Origin: Anaerolineae bacterium
Lineage (GTDB): Bacteria > Chloroflexota > Anaerolineae > Promineifilales > Promineifilaceae
DNA: 64,000 bases
Direction of reading: 5' to 3'
Assembly (NCBI GenBank): GCA_023384415.1
Contig: JAHDWJ010000013.1
Location: forward strand, 111,428 to 175,427
In this document: positions 19,361-27,951 of the stretch, in pieces
Numbering within the stretch: position 1 is the first letter of the stretch
Layout of the letters: every line of letters starts with the position of its first letter
The notes under the pieces: model-generated
What the model was told of the DNA's origin: nothing
The model's input: the letters and a program-made list of their open reading frames with translations, nothing else
The model's database searches: none
Position numbers and translations under genes: made by a program

Positions 19361-19460
19361 GCTGAGGACTGAGGACTGAGGTATGAGAGCTTAAGAGATT
19401 CGCCAACTCGCCCACTCGTTCACTCGTTCACTCACCCACTCGCAAACTCGCTCACTCGCC
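19361..19460. repeat. Stuttering short-word repeat between sbp and cysT
   Basis: GGACTGA repeated twice is followed by about seven variants of CACTCGTT/CAACTCGC. Similar words appear at 1800, 24187-24236 and 41420-41458. No hairpin or gene is visible. Confidence 0.7.
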
Positions 19461-19462
19461 CC

Positions 19463-20497
19463 CTAACCTCCACCTAATACCCGACTGATCGTCAGGGTAT
19501 AAATGCCTTGCTCGCCAAAGTAAGCGGGAGTCGCGGCCGCCCAGCCGCCAAAATGGGCAATGGTGAATAAATCTTCAAGCGGTGGGTATTGGGCCGTCGT
19601 TGCGGCTAATACGTCGGGGTCTGGAGAGCGCAGGCCGTGACGGGCGAAGATTTCCTGGGCTTCACGGGTAAAAAGAAAGGCCACAAACGCTTCAGCTACA
19701 TCACGGGTGCCATGTTTATCCACATACCGGTCTACCACCGCCAGCGGGTTTTCAATCAAAATAGAAGAGCGGGGGATGATTAATTCGTAATTTTGTCCCC
19801 CTTGTAAAGCTACCAGCACCTCATTTTCATAGGTAATAGCCACATCGCCGACCCCTTGCTCAAAGTTGATGATACTCTCACGGGCGGCTTTGTCCATGAC
19901 GGTCACATTTTTAAGAACGGCCTGCATGAACGCCTGCGCGGCCGCGTCATCATTCGCTGGCACTCCAGCCACAAACCCCCGTTGCGCCGCCCCATATAAG
20001 GCCAAAATATTCCACATCGCCCCGCCACTCGTCCGAGGGTTGGGGGTGAGGACCTCAATGCCCGGCCGGGCCAGGTCGGCCCAATCATAAATCCCTTTCG
20101 GGTTGCCCGCACGGACGGCAAAAGCCACCACCGAGGTACTGACCATGCCATTGTACGGTTTACTGCGCCAATCATGGGTAATCAGGCCAGCCTCTTCAAT
20201 GCGGATGATATCCGCTTCCAGAGAGAGGGCGGTCACATCTGCCTCAAACCCTTCGACAATGGCCCGGGATTGGGTGCCAGAACCCTGATAGGATTCCTCA
20301 AAGCGCACCGTCTGACCTGTTTGTTCTCGCCATTGGGCCTGGAAAAGAGGGATAATTTCTCGGTACGCCTCACGGGGAGTGGTGTAGGCGGCCAGGATCA
20401 AGGTAACCGACTCTTCTTTATTTGCATTGCCCCCACCACAAGCTGCCAGGCCGAGCAAACTAATAAACAAAAGCAAAACCAGATTACGTCGACGCAT
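19463..20497 (-). CDS. sbp: Sulfate-binding lipoprotein of ABC transporter
   Basis: This 344-residue protein has a lipobox (LGLAAC, Cys20) and a periplasmic-binding-protein fold of the Sbp/CysP type. Recognisable blocks are FEESYQGSGTQSRAIVEGFEAD (shown here as the sulfate-site pattern GSG-Q-RAI-GLEAD), NPRTSGGAMWNIL and the C-terminal AEAFVAFLFTREAQEIFARHG. It captures sulfate or thiosulfate outside the membrane. CAGGAGGT lies upstream, and the ATG overlaps the stop of the ATPase gene (TAATG), so the two are coupled. Confidence 0.93.
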   Translation of the reverse strand: MRRRNLVLLLFISLLGLAACGGGNANKEESVTLILAAYTTPREAYREIIPLFQAQWREQTGQTVRFEESYQGSGTQSRAIVEGFEADVTALSLEADIIRIEEAGLITHDWRSKPYNGMVSTSVVAFAVRAGNPKGIYDWADLARPGIEVLTPNPRTSGGAMWNILALYGAAQRGFVAGVPANDDAAAQAFMQAVLKNVTVMDKAARESIINFEQGVGDVAITYENEVLVALQGGQNYELIIPRSSILIENPLAVVDRYVDKHGTRDVAEAFVAFLFTREAQEIFARHGLRSPDPDVLAATTAQYPPLEDLFTIAHFGGWAAATPAYFGEQGIYTLTISRVLGGG

Positions 20498-22416
20498 TAG
20501 AATACCTCCTGGACGGCATAGAGTGTGCCAACGGTATCGGCTCGCTCTGGACCGGCTGAGCGGACAATCAAGGTAGGCAGGTGGGGCACAGCGGTCAACA
20601 CCTGGCTGATCACCCCATCCAGAGAGATTTCCCCACTTTTATCGGGTAAGGGGGAACCGAAAACGAGTAGGTCGTAGGGCGCGGCTGCTATCTGCTGTTG
20701 AATCTCCTGGCTGACCGGGCCGGTACGGATGACGGTCTCGGCAGGCACTCCCAGGAGTTCTAACGTCTTTACCCCCTGGCTCAAGAACCGGTCTACCCGC
20801 TGCCGGGTGGTTTCATTGGTTTGCGGCGAGGAAATCACGGCCAATACGGCCGCTTCGGCCCCCACATGGCGTACCAGCCGGGCGGTAAAGCGGATATCCT
20901 CTTTGCCCGGCTCGCCGCTGGCAACACAAACCAACACCTGAGAGGGGGCGGCCGCACCTGGGGGTACCAGCAGCAAATGGTGTTCACCCAGAGGCAAAAT
21001 CGCCTCGGCCAGGCGAAACTGGGGGGCATGGGGGGCAAAGCCTAAAAATACCAGGTCAACGGGCTGTCGCTCCACCTCTTCGGCCAGGCCGGCCGCCAAC
21101 GGCTTTTCGGTCTGGCGCAGATCCAGAGCCACCAGGCCACCGCCCAATTTTTCTTTACATGCCTGGAGATGTTTCTGCCCGGCGGCCGCGTCCATTCCAT
21201 AGGCTAATAAAGTCACACGGGCATGGGCCATGCGGGCCAGATGACCACCATAAGCCAGAGCCGCCTCAGCCAGGGGTGAACCATCTGTCGGCATGAGGAA
21301 GCGGAGACCGGGATGGGCCAGAGCATGGAGGCGGCGCACCCCTACCCACACTTTCTGCTCCGGCTGAATGGGCAGGCGGCTCACCTGATCCTGGGTACGG
21401 GTCACTTCTATAAGAATGGCATCATCCCCATAGGCGGGGGGCGGGGCGATGGGACGCACTCCAGGCAAAGCCGGCAAACGGAGGCGGGAGCGTTCAAAAG
21501 AGCCACTAAAAACGGTATGCTCCACGATCCCTTGCCCTAGCGGGGGGCAATCTAATTGATCCGCCGCCACCGCCAGGGCCACATCTTCAGGACGGATGAG
21601 AACCTGCACCCGCTGCCCCTCTTCAACGGGTAGGGCCTGACTGTCCAGGTCAAAATGGCGCGGGCCAACCTGGATACCATTGTAAGCGGCTTCACCAACG
21701 AGCAGGTTAGCTGTACCCAAAAAAGTAGCCACAAATTCGGATTGCGGCCGCCGGTACAATTGATCCGGGGGGCCAACTTCCAGCAGGCGGCCAAAACTCA
21801 TCACCCCCAGCCGGTCAGCCAACTCAAACGCCTCTTCCTGGTCATGGGTAACGAGGATGGTGGTGATACCCAGCTCCCGTTGAATCGTTTTCAGGGTACG
21901 GCGCAGTTCGGTGCGGATTTTAGCATCTAAGGCCCCCAGGGGTTCATCTAGCAGCAGGACATCAGGGCGGTGGGCCAGGGCGCGGGCCAGGGCAACCCGC
22001 TGCTGCTGCCCGCCGGAGATTTGCCGGGGCATTCGGCTGCCCAGACCGGTCAGCCCAACCAGTTCTAATAGTTCATCACGACGCTGCTGGCGTGCGGCCG
22101 CGGGCATTTTCCGCACCCGCAGCCCAAACTCAATATTATCGGCGACGGTCATGTGTTGGAACAGGGCATAATGTTGAAAAACGTACCCCACGTTGCGCTG
22201 TTGGGTAGGCAAATAGGTGACATCGCGCCCATGTAAGATCACCCGCCCTTGCTCGGTACTGACTAGACCGGCAATAATGCTGAGGACGGTGGTTTTGCCG
22301 CTGCCACTGGATCCCAGCAAGACAAAAAACTCCCCGTCGGCAATTTCCAGGGAAACTTGATTGACGACCGGATGGCCTTCATACCGTTTGCTGAGATTTT
22401 CTAGAATGATGGACAT
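20497..22416 (-). CDS. cysA: CysA-like sulfate ABC ATPase fused to two universal-stress-like domains
   Basis: This 639-residue protein begins with a complete ABC ATPase (residues 1-235: Walker A GSSGSGKTT with K41, Q-loop near 81, signature ISGGQQQRVAL at 133-143, Walker B LLLDEP, H191). A TOBE-like region follows (240-365). Ordinary CysA ends there. This one continues with two alpha/beta domains resembling UspA (about 372-487 and 492-620), the second ending VISQVLTAVPHLPTLIVRS as USP domains do. GGAGG lies 8 bp before the ATG. The USP parts may bind a nucleotide or sense stress and set transporter activity. Nucleotide binding is unproven: the G-2x-G-9x-GS motif is degenerate in the first domain. 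Confidence 0.9.
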   Translation of the reverse strand: MSIILENLSKRYEGHPVVNQVSLEIADGEFFVLLGSSGSGKTTVLSIIAGLVSTEQGRVILHGRDVTYLPTQQRNVGYVFQHYALFQHMTVADNIEFGLRVRKMPAAARQQRRDELLELVGLTGLGSRMPRQISGGQQQRVALARALAHRPDVLLLDEPLGALDAKIRTELRRTLKTIQRELGITTILVTHDQEEAFELADRLGVMSFGRLLEVGPPDQLYRRPQSEFVATFLGTANLLVGEAAYNGIQVGPRHFDLDSQALPVEEGQRVQVLIRPEDVALAVAADQLDCPPLGQGIVEHTVFSGSFERSRLRLPALPGVRPIAPPPAYGDDAILIEVTRTQDQVSRLPIQPEQKVWVGVRRLHALAHPGLRFLMPTDGSPLAEAALAYGGHLARMAHARVTLLAYGMDAAAGQKHLQACKEKLGGGLVALDLRQTEKPLAAGLAEEVERQPVDLVFLGFAPHAPQFRLAEAILPLGEHHLLLVPPGAAAPSQVLVCVASGEPGKEDIRFTARLVRHVGAEAAVLAVISSPQTNETTRQRVDRFLSQGVKTLELLGVPAETVIRTGPVSQEIQQQIAAAPYDLLVFGSPLPDKSGEISLDGVISQVLTAVPHLPTLIVRSAGPERADTVGTLYAVQEVF

Positions 22417-22435
22417 TTATAGAACCTCCACGCCT

Positions 22436-23200
22436 TTACCTGGCTACCAACAGGGGCCGATCCACCCAATTGAGCAGCGGCCGCACCAATTCCCCTAACC
22501 ACCACCGCTGCCACCGGCTAAACGGTTCGGCCGCAATCAGGATCAAATCTGGCCCTGTTTGTCGCACCTCACGTCGGATTTGTTCATCCGGTTCACCTTG
22601 TTGATGAGCCAACTGCCCAACAATTCCGTTGACTGCCAGGCGGCTTTGCAGTTGAGCCAACTGCTCTCCAATAGGGGTATGGGGCAGCAGCATCATCTCT
22701 GGCCCCATATATTGGCTGCTCCCCCGTCGGTGAATGGCTGGGTGAGGGGGAATAATGGGCAGCAGGCGGATAGTGGCCTGGGCCGCCTGGGCAATCTTTT
22801 CGGCCCATTTTATGGCTGGTTGGTCTGAGGAATGGCCGCGCAAGATGAGAAGCAGGGAACGAATAGGCCAGCGGGGCTGACGCAGCACCAGGCAAGAGTG
22901 TTCCTGCTGGTCAATCAGTTGGCAGGCGGGTTGGCCAAAGAGAAGTCGCCGCCACCAGGGCTGCGGGGGTTCTACCAACAACAGCAGATCACAATCAACG
23001 GCCGCTTTCTTTGCCAATGCGGCTTGATGGGGGTCAACCTGGCTAAAGCAGATCGGAATGTGGAGCAGCTCTCCCAGGCGGGAAGCATAAATCCGCTGCT
23101 GAGTTACCGCCGCATCGGGCGGCAGTGCAGCCAACCCGTAAAGGTGCTTTTGGGGTGGATTTTCCATCTGCTGCATCTGTTGGTTGGGTAAAATGAACAA
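22436..23200 (-). CDS. Tandem universal-stress-like protein
   Basis: This 254-residue soluble protein has two USP-like alpha/beta halves (about 15-108 and 110-254). RWPIRSLLLILRGHSSDQPA begins the second half as the first strand and loop of a USP fold, and VRPLLNWVDRPLLVAR closes it. Both halves lack a clear ATP-binding G-2x-G-9x-GS motif. I place the start at TTG 23200, only 4 bp after the stop of the preceding gene and 9 bp after AAGGGG. An ATG at 23176 is the alternative. It lies between an MshEN-USP protein and the CysA-USP fusion and resembles the USP part of the former. Confidence 0.7.
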   Translation of the reverse strand: MFILPNQQMQQMENPPQKHLYGLAALPPDAAVTQQRIYASRLGELLHIPICFSQVDPHQAALAKKAAVDCDLLLLVEPPQPWWRRLLFGQPACQLIDQQEHSCLVLRQPRWPIRSLLLILRGHSSDQPAIKWAEKIAQAAQATIRLLPIIPPHPAIHRRGSSQYMGPEMMLLPHTPIGEQLAQLQSRLAVNGIVGQLAHQQGEPDEQIRREVRQTGPDLILIAAEPFSRWQRWWLGELVRPLLNWVDRPLLVAR

Positions 23201-23204
23201 GATG

Positions 23205-24083
23205 TTATACCCCTTTTGCGGCCGCGATAATCAACAAGGGCCGGTCAAACCATGGGGTGATACGGTTCAACAACGTGTCCGGCTGATTGATGATCAAGGC
23301 CAGATCAACCTCTGCGGCCGCGGTCTCTTGCCGAATCTGCGCTTCTGGAGACCCTTGCCGCAAGCATAACTCCGTTGAGATGCCTGCCTGGGTCAACTGC
23401 CGGGCAAGGTGCTGAACCGGGGCGGGCAGCTTACGTTCTCCCCCTGACATCACCTGGCTTCTTGACCAGGGTTGCCCAATCAGGGGTGGTGAAAGAAGCA
23501 GCAGGGTGACAACGGTGCCGGCCGGCCGCGCCAGGCGTAACACCCAGGCTAACAAAGCCGACTCACTGGGTTCCCCTTGCAGGATCAAAAGAATATGCCG
23601 CAAAGGCCAACGAGGCTGCTGTACCAGAAGTAAGGCGATGGGCAGGGTGGTCCGCGCTGGTATGGGGGGTGTGGTTAAGGCCAACCCCGCGGCCGCTTCG
23701 TCAAGCGGGATGTAAATGATCTGACTATTCAGTAAGTTGCCCAACCGCTGGCTGTAAGCCAAAAACCGGGCCGTTGCCCCCTCAGTTGGGGTGGCAACCA
23801 GCAGGCGCAGGCTGGCGGAAATTTCATCTGGCCAGACGGTTAATAACAGATCGCTGATGAAGACCGGGTTGGTGCGAACGAGATAGGGTTGATGACCCAG
23901 AGCGGCCGCAACCTCAGCCACCCCTACCTGGTTATACGGATCGGCCATGAACACGGTGACGCGGCCGCCTTCCTCAGCGATGGGTATGGCTAGATGACGG
24001 AAAGCTACTCCCGGCGGCAGCCGCCGGGCAATCTCTATATCAATCGTCAGGCCAGATAAGGCCGGCGACCATTCAGGATACAC
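23205..24083 (-). CDS. MshEN-like domain fused to universal-stress-like domain
   Basis: The 292-residue product begins with about 75 residues that match the N-terminal (MshEN/GspE-N) domain of type II secretion ATPases: IDIEIARRLPPGVAFRHLA, then IPI-x7-VTVFMADPYN. MshEN domains can bind cyclic di-GMP. Two USP-like stretches follow (about 85-150, and 155-290 beginning PRWPLRHILLILQGEPSES). I chose GTG at 24083, after GGGGG, since a longer frame to an ATG at 24254 would run through the operator boxes and the promoter and overlap the regulator gene. The start remains uncertain. The gene leads the sulfate transporter operon and may link second-messenger state to uptake (inference). Confidence 0.65.
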   Translation of the reverse strand: MYPEWSPALSGLTIDIEIARRLPPGVAFRHLAIPIAEEGGRVTVFMADPYNQVGVAEVAAALGHQPYLVRTNPVFISDLLLTVWPDEISASLRLLVATPTEGATARFLAYSQRLGNLLNSQIIYIPLDEAAAGLALTTPPIPARTTLPIALLLVQQPRWPLRHILLILQGEPSESALLAWVLRLARPAGTVVTLLLLSPPLIGQPWSRSQVMSGGERKLPAPVQHLARQLTQAGISTELCLRQGSPEAQIRQETAAAEVDLALIINQPDTLLNRITPWFDRPLLIIAAAKGV

Positions 24084-24109
24084 AGCGACCCCCAGGACGG
24101 TTAGTCGTG

Positions 24110-24183
24110 ATGAACTAATCTTATTCTGCTTGATGTAGGTAACAGAGGGGGTTATACGGGGGTAACAAAAAGGTAACAGAGGA
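24110..24183 (-). promoter_or_regulatory. 11-bp-phased direct repeats (OmpR/PhoB-type operator) before the transporter operon
   Basis: On the plus strand, GGTAACA at 24139, GGTTATA at 24150, GGTAACA at 24161 and GGTAACA at 24172 lie exactly 11 bp apart, one helical turn each. Such phasing is the hallmark of binding by OmpR/PhoB-family dimers. On the minus strand the boxes read TGTTACC and are followed by TAAGAT near 24116-24111 as a possible -10 element. They lie between the response regulator gene and the first transporter-operon gene, so the neighbouring regulator is the obvious candidate. Confidence 0.7.
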
Positions 24184-24186
24184 AGT

Positions 24187-24236
24187 TTGCGAGTGAGCGA
24201 GTGGGCGAGAGAACAGCGCTCAGTCCTCAGTCCTAA
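24187..24236. repeat. Stuttering short-word repeat reaching into the regulator's last codons
   Basis: GCGAGTGAGCGAGTGGGCGAG is followed by CAGTCCTCAGTCCTAAC. The last residues of the response regulator (RTED and stop) are encoded by the AGGACTGAGGACTGA word that recurs near 19361 and 41430. Confidence 0.6.
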
Positions 24237-24903
24237 CTTCCACCGTATAGCCAATGCCGGGCACGTTTTCGATGGTGAGGGAGTGAGCGGGGTTGGTTTC
24301 TAGTTTAGTCCGCAGGCGGTAGACAAGTTGTTTAAGCATGGCCCGATCCCCCCCTTCATGGCCCCAGATTAGCTGGATGAGGGTATCACTGGGGAGTACC
24401 TGCCCGGTGTGTTGGAGCAGCGATTCGAGTAGGCGGGTTTCCAGTGGGGTCAGGCGGATGGGGGGGGAGTCAGAAGATTGGAGTTCGTTGCGGCCGCGAT
24501 CTAGCACCCATTCCCCTATTTCCAACTGACCGGGCGTAGCATAGCGGCCGGCCCGCCGTAGCAACGCTTTTACTCGCGCTACCAACTGGCTGGGGCTAAA
24601 CGGTTTCACCACATAATCATCCGCTCCCAGTTCCAACCCTTGCACTACTGCCTCATCCCCTCCCCGCACGGAGAGGATGATGATCGGCAGGTCGCTTTGG
24701 GCACGAATCTGGCGGCAGACGGCTAACCCATCCAGTTTAGGCAGGTTTAAATCCAACACCAACAGGTCCGGCTGTTCTCGCTCCCAGACAGCCAGAGCCG
24801 CCAGCCCATCATAGGCCAAAGCCACCGTAAACCCGGCCCGCCGCAGGGTAAAGGCTAACACATCCGAAAGGGCAAGGTCGTCTTCGACGATGAGGAGTTT
24901 CAA
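24220..24903 (-). CDS. OmpR/PhoB-family response regulator
   Basis: This 227-residue protein has a receiver domain (residues 1-115: D8, D9, phospho-acceptor D51 in [10 protein letters not shown]100 in VVKPF) and an OmpR-type winged helix (125-222, with [10 protein letters not shown] as the C-terminal hairpin). Its ATG overlaps the stop of the upstream sensor kinase by 4 bp, so the two are co-translated. It precedes four 11-bp-phased boxes and the sulfate/USP operon. It probably controls that operon and perhaps itself. Confidence 0.95.
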   Translation of the reverse strand: MKLLIVEDDLALSDVLAFTLRRAGFTVALAYDGLAALAVWEREQPDLLVLDLNLPKLDGLAVCRQIRAQSDLPIIILSVRGGDEAVVQGLELGADDYVVKPFSPSQLVARVKALLRRAGRYATPGQLEIGEWVLDRGRNELQSSDSPPIRLTPLETRLLESLLQHTGQVLPSDTLIQLIWGHEGGDRAMLKQLVYRLRTKLETNPAHSLTIENVPGIGYTVEVRTED

Positions 24904-26957
24904 GGGTCAGGTTCCAGTAACGGCAATTCTACCCAAAACAGCGATCCCCCTCCAGGGCGGTTGTCTACGCCGACGCGGCCGCCGTGGGCTTCAATGGTAT
25001 GTTTGACCACATACAGCCCCAGCCCGGCCCCATATTGCTCCCCATCAGGATGATCCAGGCGGACAAAGCGGCGAAACAAGTTGATCCGTTCCGGGGCGGG
25101 AATGCCCAATCCCCGGTCGGCCACTTCCAGACGCAGCCAATCTGGCGTCTGGCTGAGGTGTAATTCAATCTCTGTGCCCTGTTCGCTGTATTTGCTGGCA
25201 TTGGTGAGCAGGTTGACCAAAACCTGGGTCAGCCGGGCCTCATCGGCCAGCAACCGGGGTAAGGTTTCTAATTGGGCCAGGTGGGCCGGTTCTACCAGGG
25301 TGAGGGTTTGCTGCCGCCGTTCTAACAGGGGTTGGACAATGCGAGTGGCATCGGCGACTACCTGGTTGAGGTGGGTGGGCCGACGGCGCAGGCTGAATTG
25401 CCCCGCTTCGACTCGGCTGCTCTCCAGTAAATTGTCAATGAGGGTTTGTAAGGTGAGCAAACTGAGATAGGTGGGTTTGAGCAGTTCGCGCATTTCGTCT
25501 GGGGTAAAGTTGTCTGCTTCATCAAGAAGCAGTTCGATTGAGGCGTTGAGGGTGCTGAGGGGAGTGCGGAACTCGTGGGTGATGTTGGCTAAAAAGTAGG
25601 CCCGTAAACTGCGCCAGGCAGCTTCTTCCGTCACATCTCGCAGCACCAGGGCCACCTGCATCGTTTCTCCCTGGGGGGGGAAGAGGCGTGCCCCGGTCAC
25701 AGCCAGGGTGAGGGTCTGGCCATCAGGGGTACGAAATTCGATTTGCCGCTGTTCGCCAGGGGGCAAGATGAGGTCAAGAAAGGCAGCCATCTGCTCTGAG
25801 GGAACGGGGAAAAGGTCGGTGATGGCGCGGCCGCGAGCTTGTTCTGCCTGCCAGCCGGTTATCCGTTCGGCCCCCTGGCTCATAAAAGTAATGTGCCCCT
25901 CGGTGTCAAAGGTGATCACCCCTTCGGCAATAGATTGGATGAGGTTGTCAAACCAATCGCGGGTCTGGGCCAGATCATCCAGGGTATGGCGCATGGTGGT
26001 ATGGCTTTTAGCGAACGCGGCCGCCAGGGTGGTTACTTCGATCGGGGCATTGAGGGCGGGGATGGGGGTGACAAAATCTCCCTGGCTGATTCGTTCAGCG
26101 GCCGCAGTTAGCTGCTGCAAAGGGGCGGTGAGGCGGCGGATCAGCCACCCCCCCAGCAGCAGCCCAATCAGGGCGATCAGGCTGGTACTGCCCACAAGCA
26201 CCGCCAGAGCTTGCCGCTCCGTCGCTACCAGGGGGGCCACCGGCAGGGCTAACTCCAATTGCAGGCCGTTGTCATCTAATGGGAGGGTGCGGGCATAATA
26301 TTGTTCCCCGACGATGTCCAGGATGAACCCCCGGCTGACCAAATGGATTTGGGGCGCGGCCGCATCGCCTAAGCTGCTGGCAAAACGGGTACCATCAGCC
26401 AGGATGATGGTCTGGGCCAGGCCAGTGCTGGCTGCCAGGGTACGCAAAAATGGCTCATCCAGCCAGAGGCCGATGATGGTTGTACCCAATGGGGTTAGAG
26501 AGCCAGATGTGATAACAGGGTAGGCGGTAAGCAAGGCCGGCTGGCCGTTGAGTAAGGTAAAGCCGGTGTGGGGAGGGCAGGCTGTCAGGGGGAGATGGGA
26601 AACGATGAGGGTATGGTCGCGGCCGCAAAAAAGCAAAATATCCAGGTCACTTTGCCGTTGAAACGCCTGCAAATAAGGGTGTAGGGTGTCCCAATCCTGG
26701 GCCATGACCAGGGCTTGCAGCGTCGGCCGCTCCCCCAATAGATTAGCCAGATTATCCAGGCGGCTTTGCTCGGCCAGGAGCAGGGAATGGGTAGCCTGCT
26801 GCCCGGCATTGACCTGATTCCACGCCTGCTGCTCTAACTGGATGCGGGTGAGCCAATACGCCGGTACCCCCGCGCCCAGGGTCGTGAGGAGAATCAACCC
26901 CAGAAACACCAGAAGCAGGCGAGTCGAAAACCGACGAGGATCAAACCAGAGCGGCAT
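24900..26957 (-). CDS. Membrane sensor histidine kinase with extracytoplasmic sensor, HAMP and PAS
   Basis: This 685-residue kinase has a first membrane helix near residues 10-30, an extracytoplasmic sensor of about 220 residues with Cache-like features, a second helix near 255-275, HAMP (280-330), PAS (340-440), HisKA with [13 protein letters not shown], and an ATPase domain (N box [13 protein letters not shown]1 DRGLGIP, G2 [13 protein letters not shown]). It should autophosphorylate on that His and pass phosphate to the regulator encoded next. I use ATG 26957. TATAAT ends only 6 bp before it, so the mRNA may be leaderless. A TTG at 26990 would lie upstream of that -10 box. Confidence 0.93.
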   Translation of the reverse strand: MPLWFDPRRFSTRLLLVFLGLILLTTLGAGVPAYWLTRIQLEQQAWNQVNAGQQATHSLLLAEQSRLDNLANLLGERPTLQALVMAQDWDTLHPYLQAFQRQSDLDILLFCGRDHTLIVSHLPLTACPPHTGFTLLNGQPALLTAYPVITSGSLTPLGTTIIGLWLDEPFLRTLAASTGLAQTIILADGTRFASSLGDAAAPQIHLVSRGFILDIVGEQYYARTLPLDDNGLQLELALPVAPLVATERQALAVLVGSTSLIALIGLLLGGWLIRRLTAPLQQLTAAAERISQGDFVTPIPALNAPIEVTTLAAAFAKSHTTMRHTLDDLAQTRDWFDNLIQSIAEGVITFDTEGHITFMSQGAERITGWQAEQARGRAITDLFPVPSEQMAAFLDLILPPGEQRQIEFRTPDGQTLTLAVTGARLFPPQGETMQVALVLRDVTEEAAWRSLRAYFLANITHEFRTPLSTLNASIELLLDEADNFTPDEMRELLKPTYLSLLTLQTLIDNLLESSRVEAGQFSLRRRPTHLNQVVADATRIVQPLLERRQQTLTLVEPAHLAQLETLPRLLADEARLTQVLVNLLTNASKYSEQGTEIELHLSQTPDWLRLEVADRGLGIPAPERINLFRRFVRLDHPDGEQYGAGLGLYVVKHTIEAHGGRVGVDNRPGGGSLFWVELPLLEPDP

Positions 26958-26970
26958 GAGGAGATTATAA
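26958..26970 (-). promoter_or_regulatory. TATAAT box directly before the sensor kinase ATG
   Basis: On the minus strand the order is TATAAT, CTCCTC, ATG. With a normal -10 to start distance, transcription would begin at or next to the A of the ATG. The same arrangement recurs before the gene at 44976 (TATAAT, CCCCCTC, ATG). Confidence 0.55.
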
Positions 26971-27006
26971 CCAAAGCTCCGCTGCTGCAACGAGTTTCCT
27001 TATTTA

Positions 27007-27080
27007 GCCACAGATGAGTCTGCTGAAAAAACCCTCGCAGAGACGCAGAGGCGCGAAGTTACCAGAGAAAAATTCGGGTT
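27007..27080. repeat. Interspersed repeat R4, partial copy 3
   Basis: AGCCACAGATGAGTCTGCTG and GCAGAGACGCAGAGGCGCGAA recall the copies around ettA, with part of the unit inverted. It lies between the sensor kinase promoter and the end of the YggS gene. Confidence 0.6.
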
Positions 27081-27106
27081 TAAACGCTCACTTTAACATG
27101 TTTGCC

Positions 27107-27835
27107 TTAATTTCCTCGTTCCCCAAAGATGGCACGGCCGACGCGAATGTGGGTGGCGCCCTCTTCAACAGCCAGGGAGAAATCATCGGTCATGCCCATT
27201 GAGAGTTGGGTGAAGTTGACCTGGGGCAGCTGCTCCTGGAGCCAATGGGCCAATTCACGGGTGCGACGGAAAACGGGGCGGATTTGTTCGTCAGGAACAT
27301 CCCAGGGGGCCATGGTCATTAATCCGCGCAGTTGTAGACCAGGTAGTTGGCTGATGAGCGCGGCCGCGTTCCGTATTTCCGTGCGCTGTTTTTCATCTTC
27401 TTCCCATCGGTCTACGGCAAAACCAGCCTTGCTGGCTTCCCCGGAGATGTTCACCTCCAGCAAGACGGGCAGAGTGCGGCCGCTGGCCTGCAATTGGTCT
27501 GAAAGGCGGTAGGCTATTTTGAGCCGGTCTAAGGCATGGAAAAAATCGGCATACTGCGCGGCCGCACTCGTTTTTCGGCTTTGTAAATTGCCAATCAGAT
27601 GCCAGGTGATGCCATGATCTGGGCCGAGGGCCTGACTGACCGCCGGCACTTTGTCGGCCAACTCTTCTACCCGGTTCTCGCCAAAATGACGCATCCCAGC
27701 CTGATAAGCTGCCAGAATGGTTTCTACCGGCCATGTTTTGGTGACTGCCACCAGGGTGATTGTGGCCGGATCACGTTTAGCGCATGCGGCCGCGGCCGCG
27801 ATCTGCTCTTGAACTTGTTGGTACCGACTTTGCAT
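27107..27835 (-). CDS. YggS/PLPBP-family pyridoxal phosphate homeostasis protein
   Basis: This 242-residue single-domain TIM-barrel protein binds PLP. The PLP lysine is K33 in LVAVTKTWP. Further family blocks are GENRVEEL (residues 52-59), WHLIGNLQSRKT (near 78), VLLEVNISGEASKAGF and LSMGMTDDFSLAVEEGATHIRVGRAIFG at the C-terminus (positions 205-238). Homologues buffer PLP and affect amino- and keto-acid pools without a known catalytic reaction. AAAAGGATTGTGACGT precedes the ATG. It stands alone between repeat R4 and an opposite-strand terminator. Confidence 0.95.
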   Translation of the reverse strand: MQSRYQQVQEQIAAAAACAKRDPATITLVAVTKTWPVETILAAYQAGMRHFGENRVEELADKVPAVSQALGPDHGITWHLIGNLQSRKTSAAAQYADFFHALDRLKIAYRLSDQLQASGRTLPVLLEVNISGEASKAGFAVDRWEEDEKQRTEIRNAAALISQLPGLQLRGLMTMAPWDVPDEQIRPVFRRTRELAHWLQEQLPQVNFTQLSMGMTDDFSLAVEEGATHIRVGRAIFGERGN

Positions 27836-27905
27836 ACGTCACAATCCTTTTGCTTTTTTGCACCCCATCTAATTTGTGATACACTTTTGCTGGCTCCCCC
27901 CCCCA

Positions 27906-27951
27906 GAGGTGTTTTATAAGCTCCCGCTTATAGAACACCTCATTTTTTTTT
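27906..27951 (+). terminator. Strong intrinsic terminator on the plus strand with no plus-strand gene
   Basis: A 16-bp near-perfect stem (GAGGTGTTTTATAAGC with its complement, loop TCCC) is followed by nine T. Both flanking genes run on the minus strand, where the hairpin is followed by G-rich, not T-rich, sequence. About 45-60 bp upstream, TGTGATACACT resembles an extended -10 box, so a plus-strand small RNA of about 70 nt is possible. The rest of the 255-bp gap shows nothing else. Confidence 0.75.

Noticed and set aside
19361-19460. CRISPR-like array
   Set aside because: The repeats are short imperfect words with no constant repeat-spacer length and no cas gene nearby.
20497-24083. KdpD-like potassium sensor because of USP domains beside a two-component pair
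   Set aside because: The USP domains are on an ABC ATPase and on soluble proteins; the kinase itself has no KdpD or USP domain and no kdpFABC genes are present.
24084-24254. N-terminal extension of the MshEN-USP protein to the ATG at 24254
   Set aside because: It would overlap the response regulator gene and translate through the phased operator boxes and the probable -10 element.
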